Shown in pieces: positions 22,512-33,605 of a stretch of DNA of 64,000 nt (its first letter is position 1; every line of letters starts with the position of its first letter). The stretch lies in contig JAACJK010000121.1 in NCBI GenBank assembly GCA_013368325.1, positions 124,001 through 188,000 on the forward strand, given 5' to 3'. The notes beneath the pieces are model-generated. The model ran no database searches. It saw nothing but the letters and a program-made list of their open reading frames with translations, and was not told the DNA's origin. The stretch is from Ephemerocybe angulata. Its lineage: Eukaryota; Basidiomycota; Agaricomycetes; Agaricales; Psathyrellaceae. The position numbers and the translations under genes are program-made.

Positions 22512-24327
22512 ATGCCCGACCGTCGTAAACTCATTCAGAATCTCTTGTCTCGCTACAAAAAGTACAGAAAACTCAAGTACGAGCTACGGCTTCGAAGGAA
22601 GCAAAGGCAGCTTCAGTATGAGCGCAGCAAGAAAGTCACCGCAGTGTCCGGCAACCCCGCATCACCATCATCTCAAGCCACCGCAGCCTCTTCATCATCA
22701 TCCACAAGCTCATTTGGGGATGTTACACTGAGTAGCGGAATATCAGCAGGTGATGAGCTAGACTGGGAAAGTACTGGCAGCAGCAGCTCGGAGAGCATGT
22801 CTGATGAGTCCAAATCTGCGTCTCCTGCCTATTCAGCTGGTTCCTTCAGCTCTTTCCTGGGAGCTAGTGTCTCAGATGAAAGTAACCGTGTAAATAGCTG
22901 CCCAACCACCCGAGGTCCTCCCACTCGCAGGATCCGTCATCAAATTGAAGAGCTGTACCAGCACAGGTACTGGCAGGGAAAGAGGAAGAACAAACGTCGG
23001 TTCCCCTCACACATGACACACCTCCTTCGACACCGCCATAGTGAACCCGAGATATTTCGCCAGGATTGCCGAATCAATCCCCACACATTCGATGAGCTCG
23101 TATCAGAGCTCGAAGAACACCCGGTATTCCTCAACAAGGCTAGGAACCAACAAATGCTCGTCGAGCATCAAGTTGCCATCACGCTGTACCGTTTTGGACA
23201 CTTTGGTAACGCTGCCAGCCTCAACAAGATCTCGAGATGGGCTGGGTGTGGAAAAGGAACAGTTACCCTTGTTACTCGTCGCGTAATGACTGCCGTACTG
23301 GCCCCAGAATTCCTCCACAGTGCCATCCATCTTCCCACAGACGAGGAAAAGGTCGAAGCAAAGAAGTGGGTCCAGCGGCATTCATGTAAGGAGTGGTCAG
23401 ATGGATGGTGCTTCGTGGATGGAACCCTTGTACCACTATACAAGAAGCCAAAATGGTTCGGTGAAAGTTATTACGACAGGAAGAGCAATTACTCTTTGAG
23501 CTTCCAGGTATGTTGTTATTTTATTGCTTTCAGCGGGCTCACTACTTATCAGCTCAACAGATAATCAACCTTCCAAACCTTCAAATCTTCGATGTGGGTT
23601 ATGGCCATACTGGAAGCACCCACGATTCAACTGCATGGGAGCAAACACGTACTTTTAAGGAGCATACATCAATTCTGAAGGACAACGAGTTCATCTGGGC
23701 AGACAGTGCTTATCCTGTAGGTTGTGCTTTTATTTCATGCTTAGCTCCAAGCCCTGACTCAGTCCCCTATGACAGATTCAAACTTGGGTTGTGACACCAT
23801 ACAAGAAGCCTGACAGCGAGGAAGCAGACAACACAATTTACAACAACCACCTTTCCCATCTTCGCATTCGCTCAGAACACGCCATCGGATTTCTCAAAGG
23901 GCGCTTCCAATCCCTGAAAGGGCTTCGAGTTGATATTACAAGTGCAAAAACCCACCAATTTGCAGTATACTGGGTGCTTTCTTGTATTGCTATCCATGCC
24001 TTCGCTATCGCGAGTGAGCAAGCACATAAGGAAAGCCCTGAGGACAACGAGTTCATTTATGATGGACTTTCCGATGCAGAAGATGCCACTGGAGGTGGCG
24101 CTGTCCATCCCCTTATCCCGCAGCGTCCAGTCTCTCGACACCCACCTCCACCACCTTCACCCCCACCTCAGGAGCGACGTGCTGATGTTCTTGCACTAGC
24201 CCGAGCACGGCGAGAAGATCTGAAGAAATCATTACTTAATTCCTTGAACCAACGAGCCATGAACCGTGCAAACAGGAATAGAGCTCGATATGGAGAATAT
24301 GGCTTGGATTCATCATCAGGCAATTAG
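22512..24327 (+). CDS. PIF/Harbinger DDE transposase (HARBI1-like nuclease)
   Basis: Three exons (22512-23507, 23561-23716, 23776-24327) join in frame to 567 residues. A basic and Ser-rich N-terminus is followed by the helix-turn-helix-like region LYRFGHFGNAASLNKISRWA. The DDE catalytic core comes next: first Asp in WCFVDGTLVPLYKKP, second Asp in DVGYGHTGSTHDSTAW, and the acidic third residue in RSEHAIGFLKGRFQSLKGL. These three blocks are diagnostic of the DDE_4/HARBI1 superfamily. The ORF is uninterrupted and the introns are clean, so it may still encode active protein. The start at 22512 was chosen because it is the first ATG; the frame is open further upstream without another ATG. Confidence 0.9.
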
Positions 24328-24525
24328 TATCTGTTTCTGATTCATACTGTGTACACTAGTTACTTGATTTCTATTTTATCTCACAAGTTACATCTATTCT
24401 GAATGATTGCAGTAAACACATTGATTGTATTTATACTAGAACATCTCGTTGGAATTCATATCGTTCTCGTTCTCGCACATCAATCAAATTCATTCTAAAC
24501 ATGTACTCGAAGCATAACATGAGCG

Positions 24526-25075
24526 CTACAAGTTATCGGAACCATAAGTGTGCGGCGACGGCAACAGATAGTTGTCGGGGGTGAGGGTACTTGGCCCTGC
24601 AGTTTCCGCAAGACCGTGACCAAACAGGGCTGGAACGGGAAGCACCTGCTGCTGCTGCTGAAGCTGCATCTTGAGTCGCATTTTTGCTAGCTTATACTCG
24701 GACCTGATCTTCATCTTCTCAGTGCTGCTGCGGGTCTCTTCAATCTTGATCTGCGTACGGGACTGGACCCTGGCCGTTTCGAGCTCGAGCCGCTTTTGCT
24801 CAGTTGTCTCTTCGACGGCAGCCAGTTCTGAAAAGTCAGTGAGATGCGTTCGCTTAGCAGCTGCAGGCTTGGCGGTCTTGATCTCGGCTGCTTCGCTCTT
24901 GCGCTTCAAGTTGGCCTTCGTGTCGGGCTTGACCTCTTTTTCAACCTCAGACTTCACATCGTGCAAGTCAAGGTCCGGGTCGTAGGGTCGATCGCTGCTG
25001 GTGTCGGCTTCGTTCGTCGGAAATAGACCATCCCGAGGCTCGTCGGTATCACCGAGAGCCCCAAAGTCGGGTGCT
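24526..25075 (-). CDS. Transposon accessory protein, C-terminal part (N-terminus missing)
   Basis: The minus-strand frame ends at 24526 and is convergent with the transposase, as expected for the second (Myb/SANT-type DNA-binding) gene of PIF/Harbinger elements. Visible are an acidic stretch (DEPRDGLFPTNEADTSSDRP), KRKSEAAEIKTAKP (a possible nuclear localisation signal), a long charged helix with KMKIRSEYKLAKMRLKMQ, and a short Gln run. No Myb/trihelix domain is seen. The frame runs into pseudogene sequence at about 25080, so the DNA-binding half appears to be lost. The identity as the Harbinger partner is inferred from position and composition only. Confidence 0.55.
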
Positions 25076-25079
25076 GAGG

Positions 25080-25339
25080 GCCATGATAAGGTTTCCTTCA
25101 GGGAATTGGAGAAGGAAATTTGGAGGAAGGAAGCTGCCTGTTTCTTTAACAGAGAACAGCAGTGAGGGCTGTGGCCGCATCTCACGACAGGGCTGAGGCT
25201 GAGTTGGAGGAGGGTTCAGAAGAATGCGTTGAAAGGAATCGTCCACGTACTCGGAAGCTCACTGGACAGCGACGACGATCTCTTAGTCGGAGTTCGAGAG
25301 GCTCGATCGAGCGGTCAGGCTCGTTCACGAACCACTAGA
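25080..25339 (+). pseudogene. TPR-only protein pseudogene, 3' fragment
   Basis: Codons for DKVSFRELEKEIWRKEAA resemble the last TPR helices of the paralogues (DKxxxxxLEKAREYYRKAA). From about 25240 the basic tail RTRKLTGQRRRSLSRSSRGS is nearly identical, in protein and DNA, to the C-terminus of the gene at 44463-45950. In-frame stops and a frame change lie between the two parts. It is the 3' remainder of the gene begun at 21597. Confidence 0.85.
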
Positions 25340-25369
25340 GTGTGACCCGTGCTCCGCACAGAGAGGGGG

Positions 25370-26880
25370 TCAGATTATACCGTAAAGACTTTGAGATGTG
25401 TCTCAGTGAATCGGACAGGGTCTGGAAAATCCCACCAAGGGTATCCCAGTACGTGCCGGCTCTCCCTCTGGGTATGACTTACAGTAGTTGAACCCAAATA
25501 ATCCACTACACACGTCCCAGTGCCGTACCTATAACACGGTCTACCAACCTTGAGCACCATCTGGGTCTCCGACATGGCTTCCAGGAACTGAAGTTCAGCC
25601 ACTTCGGTGGGTATGGCTTCCAGTGGCGAAAGTCCAATTGACCGTGTCCGAGTAGAATAGCCACCCTTCTGGTTGAAAATGGCCACGGAATAACGGCGTG
25701 ACGTCCCTAGGCCAAGGTTTGCTCAACCGCGCACGCCTTCCAGTGGCCACATTCCAGTGAACCATGTCCCAGTGCTGTAACTCCGGGAGTCCAGTAAGCC
25801 GTGTCTCCCCAGTGCCGTGATTCCATTGAGTATGTAGATTGGAACCAACCGCCTCCCAGTGCCGATATCTCGAGGCTAAATTTGAATAAATCGTGTCCCA
25901 GTACCATGAGACCCAATGGGTATTGAAGGCTCCAGTAGTCCCTGTCCCAATCCCATGTCCATGCAACCTTGAGAACGTCTGAGAAAAACCAAAGCCACAC
26001 TTTCTCGATCTTGTGTCCCTGTACCGTGACTCCGCTGGGTAAGTCGTATATATCAGCGAACGGCCCCCTGAGCCCTAGTGCTGTCACCCGTCCGATGCCC
26101 ATACCATTCCAATTAACCATGTCCCGGTGCCCTGTCCACGCGACCTTGAGAACGGTTGAATAAGACCATAAAAGCCAAGTTTTCTCGAGCGCGACATCCC
26201 GAGGCCAAACTCTGGTCAAGTCTCAACTGTGTACCGTTCAAGACTGAATTCCAGTAAATCGTGTCGTCCCAGTGCCCCCGCGGTTATGTCATTTTCCAGT
26301 GATCCCATTCGCAGTGCTGCGTCCCAGTAGGTATACCATGCTCGGATTTGAGCGCGCAACATAGAGAACGGTTGAGAAAGACCCTAGTCATCATCAGGTA
26401 GAGATCGTCCCAGAGGATACGGGCTGTTCAGGTGCGTGGTCCACCGTCCCGTCCACCTTCGGAAAATGTGCGAACGCGCAACTTGCGCGCAACCTTTCTA
26501 GCCGGCCTTGAATGATGAGAACCCGTGGATTTCCAGTGCTGTCTCTCGCGTCGAGTATGACTTAGAGCAGGTGAATCCGAGTAAATCTTGCCGTCCCAGT
26601 GACATTAATTCCGTGGGGAGTCAAGTAGGAGGCACCTCCACTAATCCCAGTCCCAGTGCTGCATCCCAGTAGGTATACCATGCTCCCAGTCCCAGTGCTG
26701 CGTTTCAGAGGTCGTGAACGCGCAACATGCTTGAGAGAACAATTGGTAAGACCCCTAGAGCCACATTTTCTCGATTTCTCGATCGAGGTACGTACAATAG
26801 TCAGATTGATTTTATATTTGTCCCATGAAGGAGTCAGAAGGACCAGACACGATGTCGGATAGTTCTTGAATGACATAGCC
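25370..26880. repeat. Degenerate repeat block with gtcccagtgc words
   Basis: The words gtcccagtgc/tcccagtgccgt recur roughly a dozen times. A second unit (ttgagaacggttgagaaagacc with diverged endings, then cacattttctcgat) appears four times, at about 25965, 26145, 26370 and 26730. The two units alternate at irregular intervals of about 170-350 bp. No gene is seen. It is an old, decayed tandem or nested repeat, possibly transposon-derived. Confidence 0.7.
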
Positions 26881-28137
26881 AGATTGATTTCATATTTGTC
26901 CCTTTGGTTCCTGGCCTCTTTTCGAATATGTCCCTTTGAGTACGGTCCAGTTCTTGAATTTTTTTAAATATGGCTTGACCATCTTTATTTCATGTATAGG
27001 ACGAAGATTGCTAGAGCATTCCGTGAGGGCTCATTCGAGGGGCTAAGCGATCGAAGGTGTTCAGTGGTGATGGGGGTGGTAGTGGTGGTGGTGGTCTTGG
27101 AGGTGGACCGGCTTCGCCGTCATAGACACTGCTCTGTTACAGGTCTACCCGACGGCCTCGGGGTCCACTTTCTTCGCCCTGAACTCCTTGCCGGTATTGT
27201 GGAGCTCGGCGCGTCAACATCGTCGAAATGCAGGTAGTGAACCTCGAATGTGAGGAGGAGACCTTGGAGGAGCCTGCTTCCAACACGATCCTCAGGGCCT
27301 AGCTTTGTCATCCAGTCCTTTTTCCGCGCGCAGCCTTCCGCCCCGCTGGTCAACTTGGCATAAACCATCCCGATTATACGACTGGGAGTACATCCGCGTT
27401 AACATGCCAGCCAGAATATCGAACTGGAGCTAAACGCACTAAAAGACGTCTGCCCTTTCTCTCAGCTAGGCACCTTGGTCGCTCTCGAATTTTCCGTTCC
27501 GGATACCTCCCAACCAGACTCCCACCTCCCACCTACCGGCCAGACTCGTGCTCTAGACTATCAAGGGAAACGTTTTCACTCGAAATGCTCTCAGCTGCAC
27601 CAGTCGCCCTCTCGTATCTCCCTCGCTTCCATCTCAGGCTTCGACTTTGAGCTGGCCGATCTCACGGCTTGATCCACGACGTCGCAGCACCGCTTGGTGG
27701 AGAGGCTATTGCTACACCTTGCGTTGGTCACCGCTTCGTCTGACATGATGGAAATGGTGGAAAGTGGGTGAGGAGAGGAGATCCCGTGCTAGTGAATCGG
27801 AGTGAAGAGCGTCCAGGCCGGGGCTGTGACTGGGGATGGAACATTCGCTTGTATTGTGGACAGTGAGTTGCATTCAAGTCAAGTCTAAAAGTATACAATA
27901 CCAGTCGAAACCTACAATGAAGCCAAAGATAAGCCAACGAGCGTCAATCTAATCTTTGCGGGGACAACGTACAGAACGGGTAACACCGGCATGGCCGCAT
28001 GTCGACCTCATGTCATAAACGAGTCGTGGACGGGCTTCAGTTACTTACCCTTCGTTCCATTACAGTGACGCGGCAGCCGCCCAACCGCATAGCCTTACTC
28101 TCGCCTGTACATTACATTGTTGGACCCTTGGTACCCG
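26881..28137. other. Region without a supported gene, upstream of the truncated NACHT-TPR gene
   Basis: Short overlapping ORFs on both strands; none has a recognisable domain. The stretch at 27060-27110 is a ggt/ggtggt-rich run. The promoter of the gene at 28138 should lie in the last few hundred bases. Confidence 0.4.
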
Positions 28138-30010
28138 ATGTCGACCTCAGTGACGATTCCACCCTCGGACGGCCTGTGCAATAGCTCAACAGATCGATGC
28201 AGTCACCACTGTGTCCATAACTGTGAGTGTCCCTTCTACTCTTCTTGATGCATCTGACTATAGCGTTTCGCGCAACATAGATTACGCTGGCGTACATAAT
28301 CTGCAGAACGTCGGGAATGCAGTTTTGGGGCGGAATTATGGTGAGTGCGGTACAGACTTTCAAGATGCATGGGGCCCAACATCGCTATTCAGGGCATATC
28401 GGTCAGCAGGCACCTTCAGGAGACCAACGAGGTGCACCAGAGCGCCTAAGAGGGGATGAGAGTCCTTCGATAGAGCTGTTGAAAGGTTGGTGATTCACAG
28501 ACGCTCCCTCCACTAGTCCAACATGCTGTTAAATTGACTCACATGATACATCCTAGTATTGGCAAAGAACGTGGCATCGAGTGCCATCCACGACTCAGAC
28601 GAACGATTTAACGCCCCAAGATGCATGCCAGAGACGAGAACCGAGGCACAGGAGGAAATTCTGAACTGGATCTCTGAACCGTATAACGATACGGCAGCGG
28701 AGAAGATCTTGTGGGTTACGGGACCAGTGGGGACAGGGAAGACGGCCATCCTTAGTTCTATTGCGGAGAGATGCAAGGAGAAGGGACATCTTGCAGCCAG
28801 CTTCTTCTTTTCCCCATTCTCTGCGGATAGGCGGTGCTTGACAGCAACGCTTGCCAGCCAGCTCCTTGAACATAGGGGGCTACGCGGTATTCGGGAGCAC
28901 ATCCTGTCAGCCCTGCAGCACTATCCATTTGTTCTAACCAAAAATCTGAAGCAGCAATTCGACACCCTGATTCTTGGACCCCTTCTAGAATTGAAGCAAC
29001 GAGGAGGCCTATCCACGACAGCACCGCTACTCATCCTCCTAATCGACGGTTTAGAAGAGTGCGATTCGGAACCATCTCAGGATTCATCGACTCCGACTCC
29101 GACTACAAGCAAAGGGTCTCCTCTCTCACCCGTCCGAATAAAGGACGACGATCAAAGAGAAGTCCTGTACTTCCTTCTCCACGCCGTCAACAATCCCTTC
29201 CTTCCCTTCCGCGTCGTCCTTACCAGCCGCCCTGAGCGAGCTATTCGAGGTTTCTTTGGAACCGACGGCAAGGCCATCACGCGCGAGCTTGTCCTCGACG
29301 ACGAGTACAGCCCCGACGCAGACATCGCCCGTTTCTGCGACCTGAGGTTCTCCATTATCTGCCACTCCTCAGGCCTCCCTACGGATTGGCCAGGTGCGGA
29401 GAAAAAGCAACTCCTTCTGAAGCTTGCGTCCGGCCGTTTCATCTGTGCCGCAAAAATCATGCGATTTATTGAAGGAGCATCACTCCCTGCAAAGAAGGCA
29501 GGAAGCTCGGCCCGACTCTCGACGCCCTCTCAGCGCCTTGACCGTATTCTCAGTTTGTTCCTTTCCCCCAGCCCACTCTCTTCCCTCGACATACGCAGCG
29601 TCCTGGGAACTTCCCGAGAAACTGCAGACAGCCTCTATGGGACTGAAGCTTGGAATCGATATGAGGCGAGCCACAAGGATACAGATCTCGTGAAGGCCGT
29701 CGGTTTCTACCAGCAAGCTCAGATAGTTCGGGCAGAGGGCGAGATGGACGAAAGGATCGAGAAGCTACATCGAAAGGGCACCGCGATCTGGTCCCAGTAC
29801 TGCGCCGCCGAGGACAAGCATGTCAACTCCCAGCTGGTCACAGAAGCAATTGACTTCTACAACCAAGCCTTAATTCGCTCGAAAGGGGGCCATCATCTAC
29901 GCCCAGGAATCCTCATCGACTTGACATTTGCTTTATTGGCAGTAGATCCCCTTTCGCGTCAAAATGTTGCTGGACTCAGCCTCAACCTGCGGGCAAGTAT
30001 CAGTGTCTGA
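28138..30010 (+). CDS. NACHT-TPR (NLR-like) protein, C-terminally truncated
   Basis: Four exons (28138-28222, 28281-28340, 28393-28485, 28557-30010) join in frame to 563 residues. Exon 2 is a 60-nt phase-1/phase-1 exon coding for VHNLQNVGNAVLGRNYG. The NACHT domain has Walker A GPVGTGKTA, FFFSPFSADRR, Walker B LLIDGLEECDS and sensor RVVLTSRPERAIRG. The first TPR-like helices follow (AVGFYQQAQIVRAE, AIDFYNQALIRSKG). The protein is 80-90 percent like the intact one at 52135-55143 but stops after VDPLSRQ plus 15 unrelated residues. That is where the intact protein has another 400 residues of TPR solenoid. The 3' half was therefore deleted or displaced. It may still make a receptor without its sensor, or be a pseudogene in decay. 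Confidence 0.87.
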
Positions 30011-30282
30011 TCCAAAATTCAAATGCGCAGGCCATGGAACGATTCAGCAGTTGAAGCTTAAGAGTCTCTGCTATTAGGGCGTCTAAAACGCTCTCTGCAA
30101 GTCCTGTCCGATTCATCTGCACCACCAGGTGGCCCGCCCCGGAAATACAACCTTCCTTCACTGCGGCTGACAGGCTGGGTTGCAGGTGGATTAGACAGGT
30201 AAAATTTCGTGTACTTCGTCAAGGCTCAGCAATGTATGTAGTAGGGGCCGGGCAACTCATTGCTATTGCCGGTGTGACTGGG

Positions 30283-31015
30283 CCAAGGGGGTGCCATTGA
30301 TGCATAGGCGCAAATCGACCCACCCCGGGTGGTCGTGCGAATTGTCCAAAAGGGAATCCAAGGCACGGAGAAGTCCGTGTCGGCCAGGCCCCGGCAAGGT
30401 CTCGGCATCACCAGTCTTGCTGCCCAGATTTCAGTTCTCTAGTTAGTATGCGTTCAAAACTACTGTATGTGGCCTTAAAAGTTATCACGAGCACCACATC
30501 TTGCGCTTGCTCCATTATTTTCCTCCCCAGAGTGCCCTCCAGGTATGTTAACTATTTCGGACACGAGGTACAGTCAAGGTACAGTTGTTTGCGCCGTACT
30601 CATCGTCTTTTGGAAATTGGGCTTCCTCTTGTGCTCCAGTACTTATTGAATCTATGTCTGGGGCTGCTGAGAGCCTGACGGTTTTCCCGCACAAGTCACA
30701 ATCGACGAGATGTCGTCCAGTGTTTTGTTCAATCATCGTTGCTCCTGAGCTAGTGCTATTGAAGTTGGGGCTTCACTGGGGTCCTTTGACGGTCATGATG
30801 CTGCAAGTTGGAGGGCATACAGGGTGAAAGAGGGTGAGGAAGCAAGAATACGATCTGGAATATGTGTTCTAATTACTCGTCCTATCACATACACAAATCA
30901 ATGCCGAGACTTTGCCGTAGCATTTGCCGTCGGGAATTTTTACCTGTTCTGGACAGTTCGCACGACCACCCGGGGTGGGTCGATTTGCGCCTATGCATCA
31001 ATGGCACCCCCTTGG
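30283..31015. repeat. Inverted-repeat element (66-bp arms at 30283-30348 and 30950-31015)
   Basis: The two arms are reverse complements with one mismatch in 66 bp (ccaagggggtgccattgatg at the left outer end). Weaker similarity extends beyond the cores on both sides, for example tctcggcat and its complement on the inner side. The roughly 600-bp centre has no supported gene. It could be a non-autonomous DNA transposon (MITE or fold-back element) or a simple inverted duplication. It lies just after the breakpoint of the truncated NACHT-TPR gene. Confidence 0.88.
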
Positions 31016-31254
31016 ACTGGGCAGCCTGGTATTGATCTCCAGCCAAGCACTATGCTGTACGGTCCGTACTTGTTACGCTTTGACATGGTCGCAGTGCGCA
31101 CAGATTCGCACCGCCAGGTTTACAGCATTCGTGGGAAACCACGAACGCAGTGGGGGCGCTAAAATGGCCAATCCACGTTGTTTACACCTTTTCCCACTTG
31201 CATTCATCTAAGAACGACCGTTATTCAACTTTCAACCTTTATTTCAAGGCAGAA

Positions 31255-33569
31255 ATGCACCCAGGGAAGGGAAGAGTCGCTGATGGAGATCTCGATCCCA
31301 AGTATCATGGTACGGGGTTCATCGTCACTCATCACCGGCACCCATTGCCCCATGGCTGACATTGGCTACCCGCAGATCGTAGCCAGAGGAGCTCCCTCTA
31401 CACCATCGGAGAGGCGCAGAATGCGAGCCTAGGAGACAACCATGGTACTATTTCTCAAGTTCTTACTTATGTGTCCCTCATCCGTCGTCTCAGGGACAAT
31501 TGTTCAAGCACCACATTTCCCCGAGATATCGACATTCGGAACGAAGAACTCGAACATTCGGGACCAACTCTATATCCAAGGTGGAAAAGTTAAGATCTAT
31601 CTCGGACCCGATTCACAATCGCCCAAAATGACGTTGCAGCGAAGGGGTATCATCGAAGTGCTGTCCCAACTCCTGTCCAGCATCCTTGGTTGGGTGCCTC
31701 CTCCCTCAAACCACACAGAAGGGCCTCTGCCATCTATGGCATACGGTGCCGCATTCCTGAGCACGGGTCAAAGAGAAACTTACACTGAATCACAAGGGTT
31801 GAGTGATGCATCCGTGAAATCCCCTTCGACGTTGTCAGGCTCAGTCTTGCAAGAACAGGTGGAACCCGATAGTGACATAAAGACTCACTCTCTGGGCAAC
31901 TGTCATAGCTTCTCTTTGGTATGTCTCATTGTTTCTCTGGTGCTATAAAAATGGGGCTTACTTAACTGACGGCCCTTGCAGCTACCTTTGGATGACCTTG
32001 ACTCCCAATCACTCGGATTACTGGACAGGCCCATCCCAGCCGAAATTTACGTGGGCTCCATGTTAAGCTCCGGAATGGGATTGGCATGTTGGAACACAAA
32101 ACCCCACGCTGGAGCTGTAGGACCCGCTCTAGGTGATGTGGGCACATTTAGTGCTCAGGATGGCTTTATCAAGATCTTCAATCTTTGGGACGACGAGGAG
32201 TCCATCAGAAAGACAGCCAGGACAACGGGGATTGGAAATTACTATAGACCCACTCCAATGAGAACCAAGAGGACCATACAAGGTCGCTCAAAGAGAGGTG
32301 ATATTGTGAAATCCCTTGGGATAAGGGGAAATGTCGTATACAAACCTGACTTCTCGTAAGTGGTATTCCTCGCCGTCACCGCGGTCACTTAAACACATCG
32401 GTACTCACCCGCGAAACGTAGAGACATCAAAAATTTCGAGATTCATAGCACATCTGAGCGCGGCGCGGCACTCCTGCTAACATCTGACGCTGACCAGGAG
32501 GACCTTGATGGCCGTCAAAGACTCCGCAAGCACATCCTTGACTATCCAGAGCTTTTCTATCGGCACGCTGATGCAATACAGGGCATTGGACAGGAGGAAT
32601 CCCTCTATATCATCACTGGCTCTGTCAAAAGCGATAGTTGTGCACTCGCAGCCTTTGTTGGGGAACCCACCGCGCCAGATGAACCTGCAGTGATACTTGC
32701 GAACTCGACCAGGCCGGGCCAGCACATTTCCTCATGGGTGTGGACAAATCAGGGAACTGCGAATACTCAACTTTCAGAATGTAGTAGTCTGGACGGCGAG
32801 AAGGACCAAACCCTTTTTCTGAGAGGGTTCAAACTCGACTTCTCTTCGAGCTTCAGATCTAAGTTAGGGGGTCCAGCCTCAGGAGGTGGTTGGGATGAAG
32901 GGAAATTTGGCGATGGAGACGATGGACGAATTGGCAGTGAAGATGAAGGTACCAGTGAAGGTGGTCCTGGTGCCGGAACCGTCTCGAACACTGGAGATGG
33001 TGGCTCCAGTGTTGGCCGAGGGTTTGGCACCCTGGACTCTTCAAGTTCTCGATATCGTGGGAGATCGGTGCAGCTTCAGTCTTTCCCAGACTCCGAATCT
33101 CGTAGGAGGGTGAATACCTCGACATGGACAAATGAAACCTGGTGCTAACCCTTTGCCAATAGAGCTGCCACCCATGCGACATAATCAATGAATGTCTTTT
33201 GAAAGCAGTTCGTATCCATACCACTATGAACATACTGCTTGCTAACATCACGGTACTACAGACGGGCTCATCATTTGCGTTGAGCCATGATGATGACTGG
33301 CTGCCCTTCCTGAAAGACCAATCCATCTGGGAAAGTACGACAAGGTCTCCACTACCTGTAGGCGCCTCTAGTGGCGTATGCGTTGTCCAAGGTAGGCTAT
33401 CCTATTCACCAGTGATTGTCGATAGATAGTCGCAGTTGCTCAGTGGATCGGGCTTAACTTCACAGGTGTTGCATGCTTTAAAGCCGAACCTGAAGTGTTG
33501 GGTGCTGCAGCTCAGGCCGTAGTATCTCATCCTTATGAGGCTACTAACTGGTCGGATGGATCGCAGTGA
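31255..33569 (+). CDS. Protein of unknown function sharing the short N-terminal exon type of NACHT-TPR genes
   Basis: Exons 31255-31309, 31376-31444, 31494-31918, 31982-32355, 32422-33109 and from 33163 join in frame. The last one or two introns before the stop at 33569 are less certain. The 69-nt second exon (SLYTIGEAQNASLGDNHG) is phase 1/1, like exon 2 of both NACHT-TPR genes. The main body includes GDVGTFSAQDGFIKIFNLWD, ERGAALLLTSDADQEDL, ESLYIITGSVKSDSCALAAF, TRPGQHISSWVWTNQG and KDQTLFLRGFKLDFSSSF, then a Gly/Asp-rich segment and ALSHDDDWLPFL. I recall similar proteins as a multi-copy, uncharacterised family in mushrooms, often with this SLYxxTGxxKSDSxALAAF block, but I cannot name a domain. 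No signal peptide or membrane helix is evident. It lies between NACHT-TPR and TPR genes. Confidence 0.72.
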
Positions 33570-33605
33570 GTAAATCCAAAGCTAGCAGAAGAAGTTAACG
33601 GTGCA

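Larger units (their letters stand above)
22247..25079. mobile_element. PIF/Harbinger-type DNA transposon inserted in the TPR pseudogene
   Basis: The element carries a DDE transposase gene (22512-24327) and a convergent second gene (24526-25075), the usual two-gene content of PIF/Harbinger elements. Its borders are set by where TPR homology stops (about 22246, codons for KLALAMTSI) and resumes (about 25080, codons for DKVSFRELEK). These two points are nearly adjacent in the intact paralogue, so the interruption is a clean insertion. I could not recognise matching terminal inverted repeats or the usual 3-bp target duplication, so exact ends remain uncertain by some tens of bases. Confidence 0.78.
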
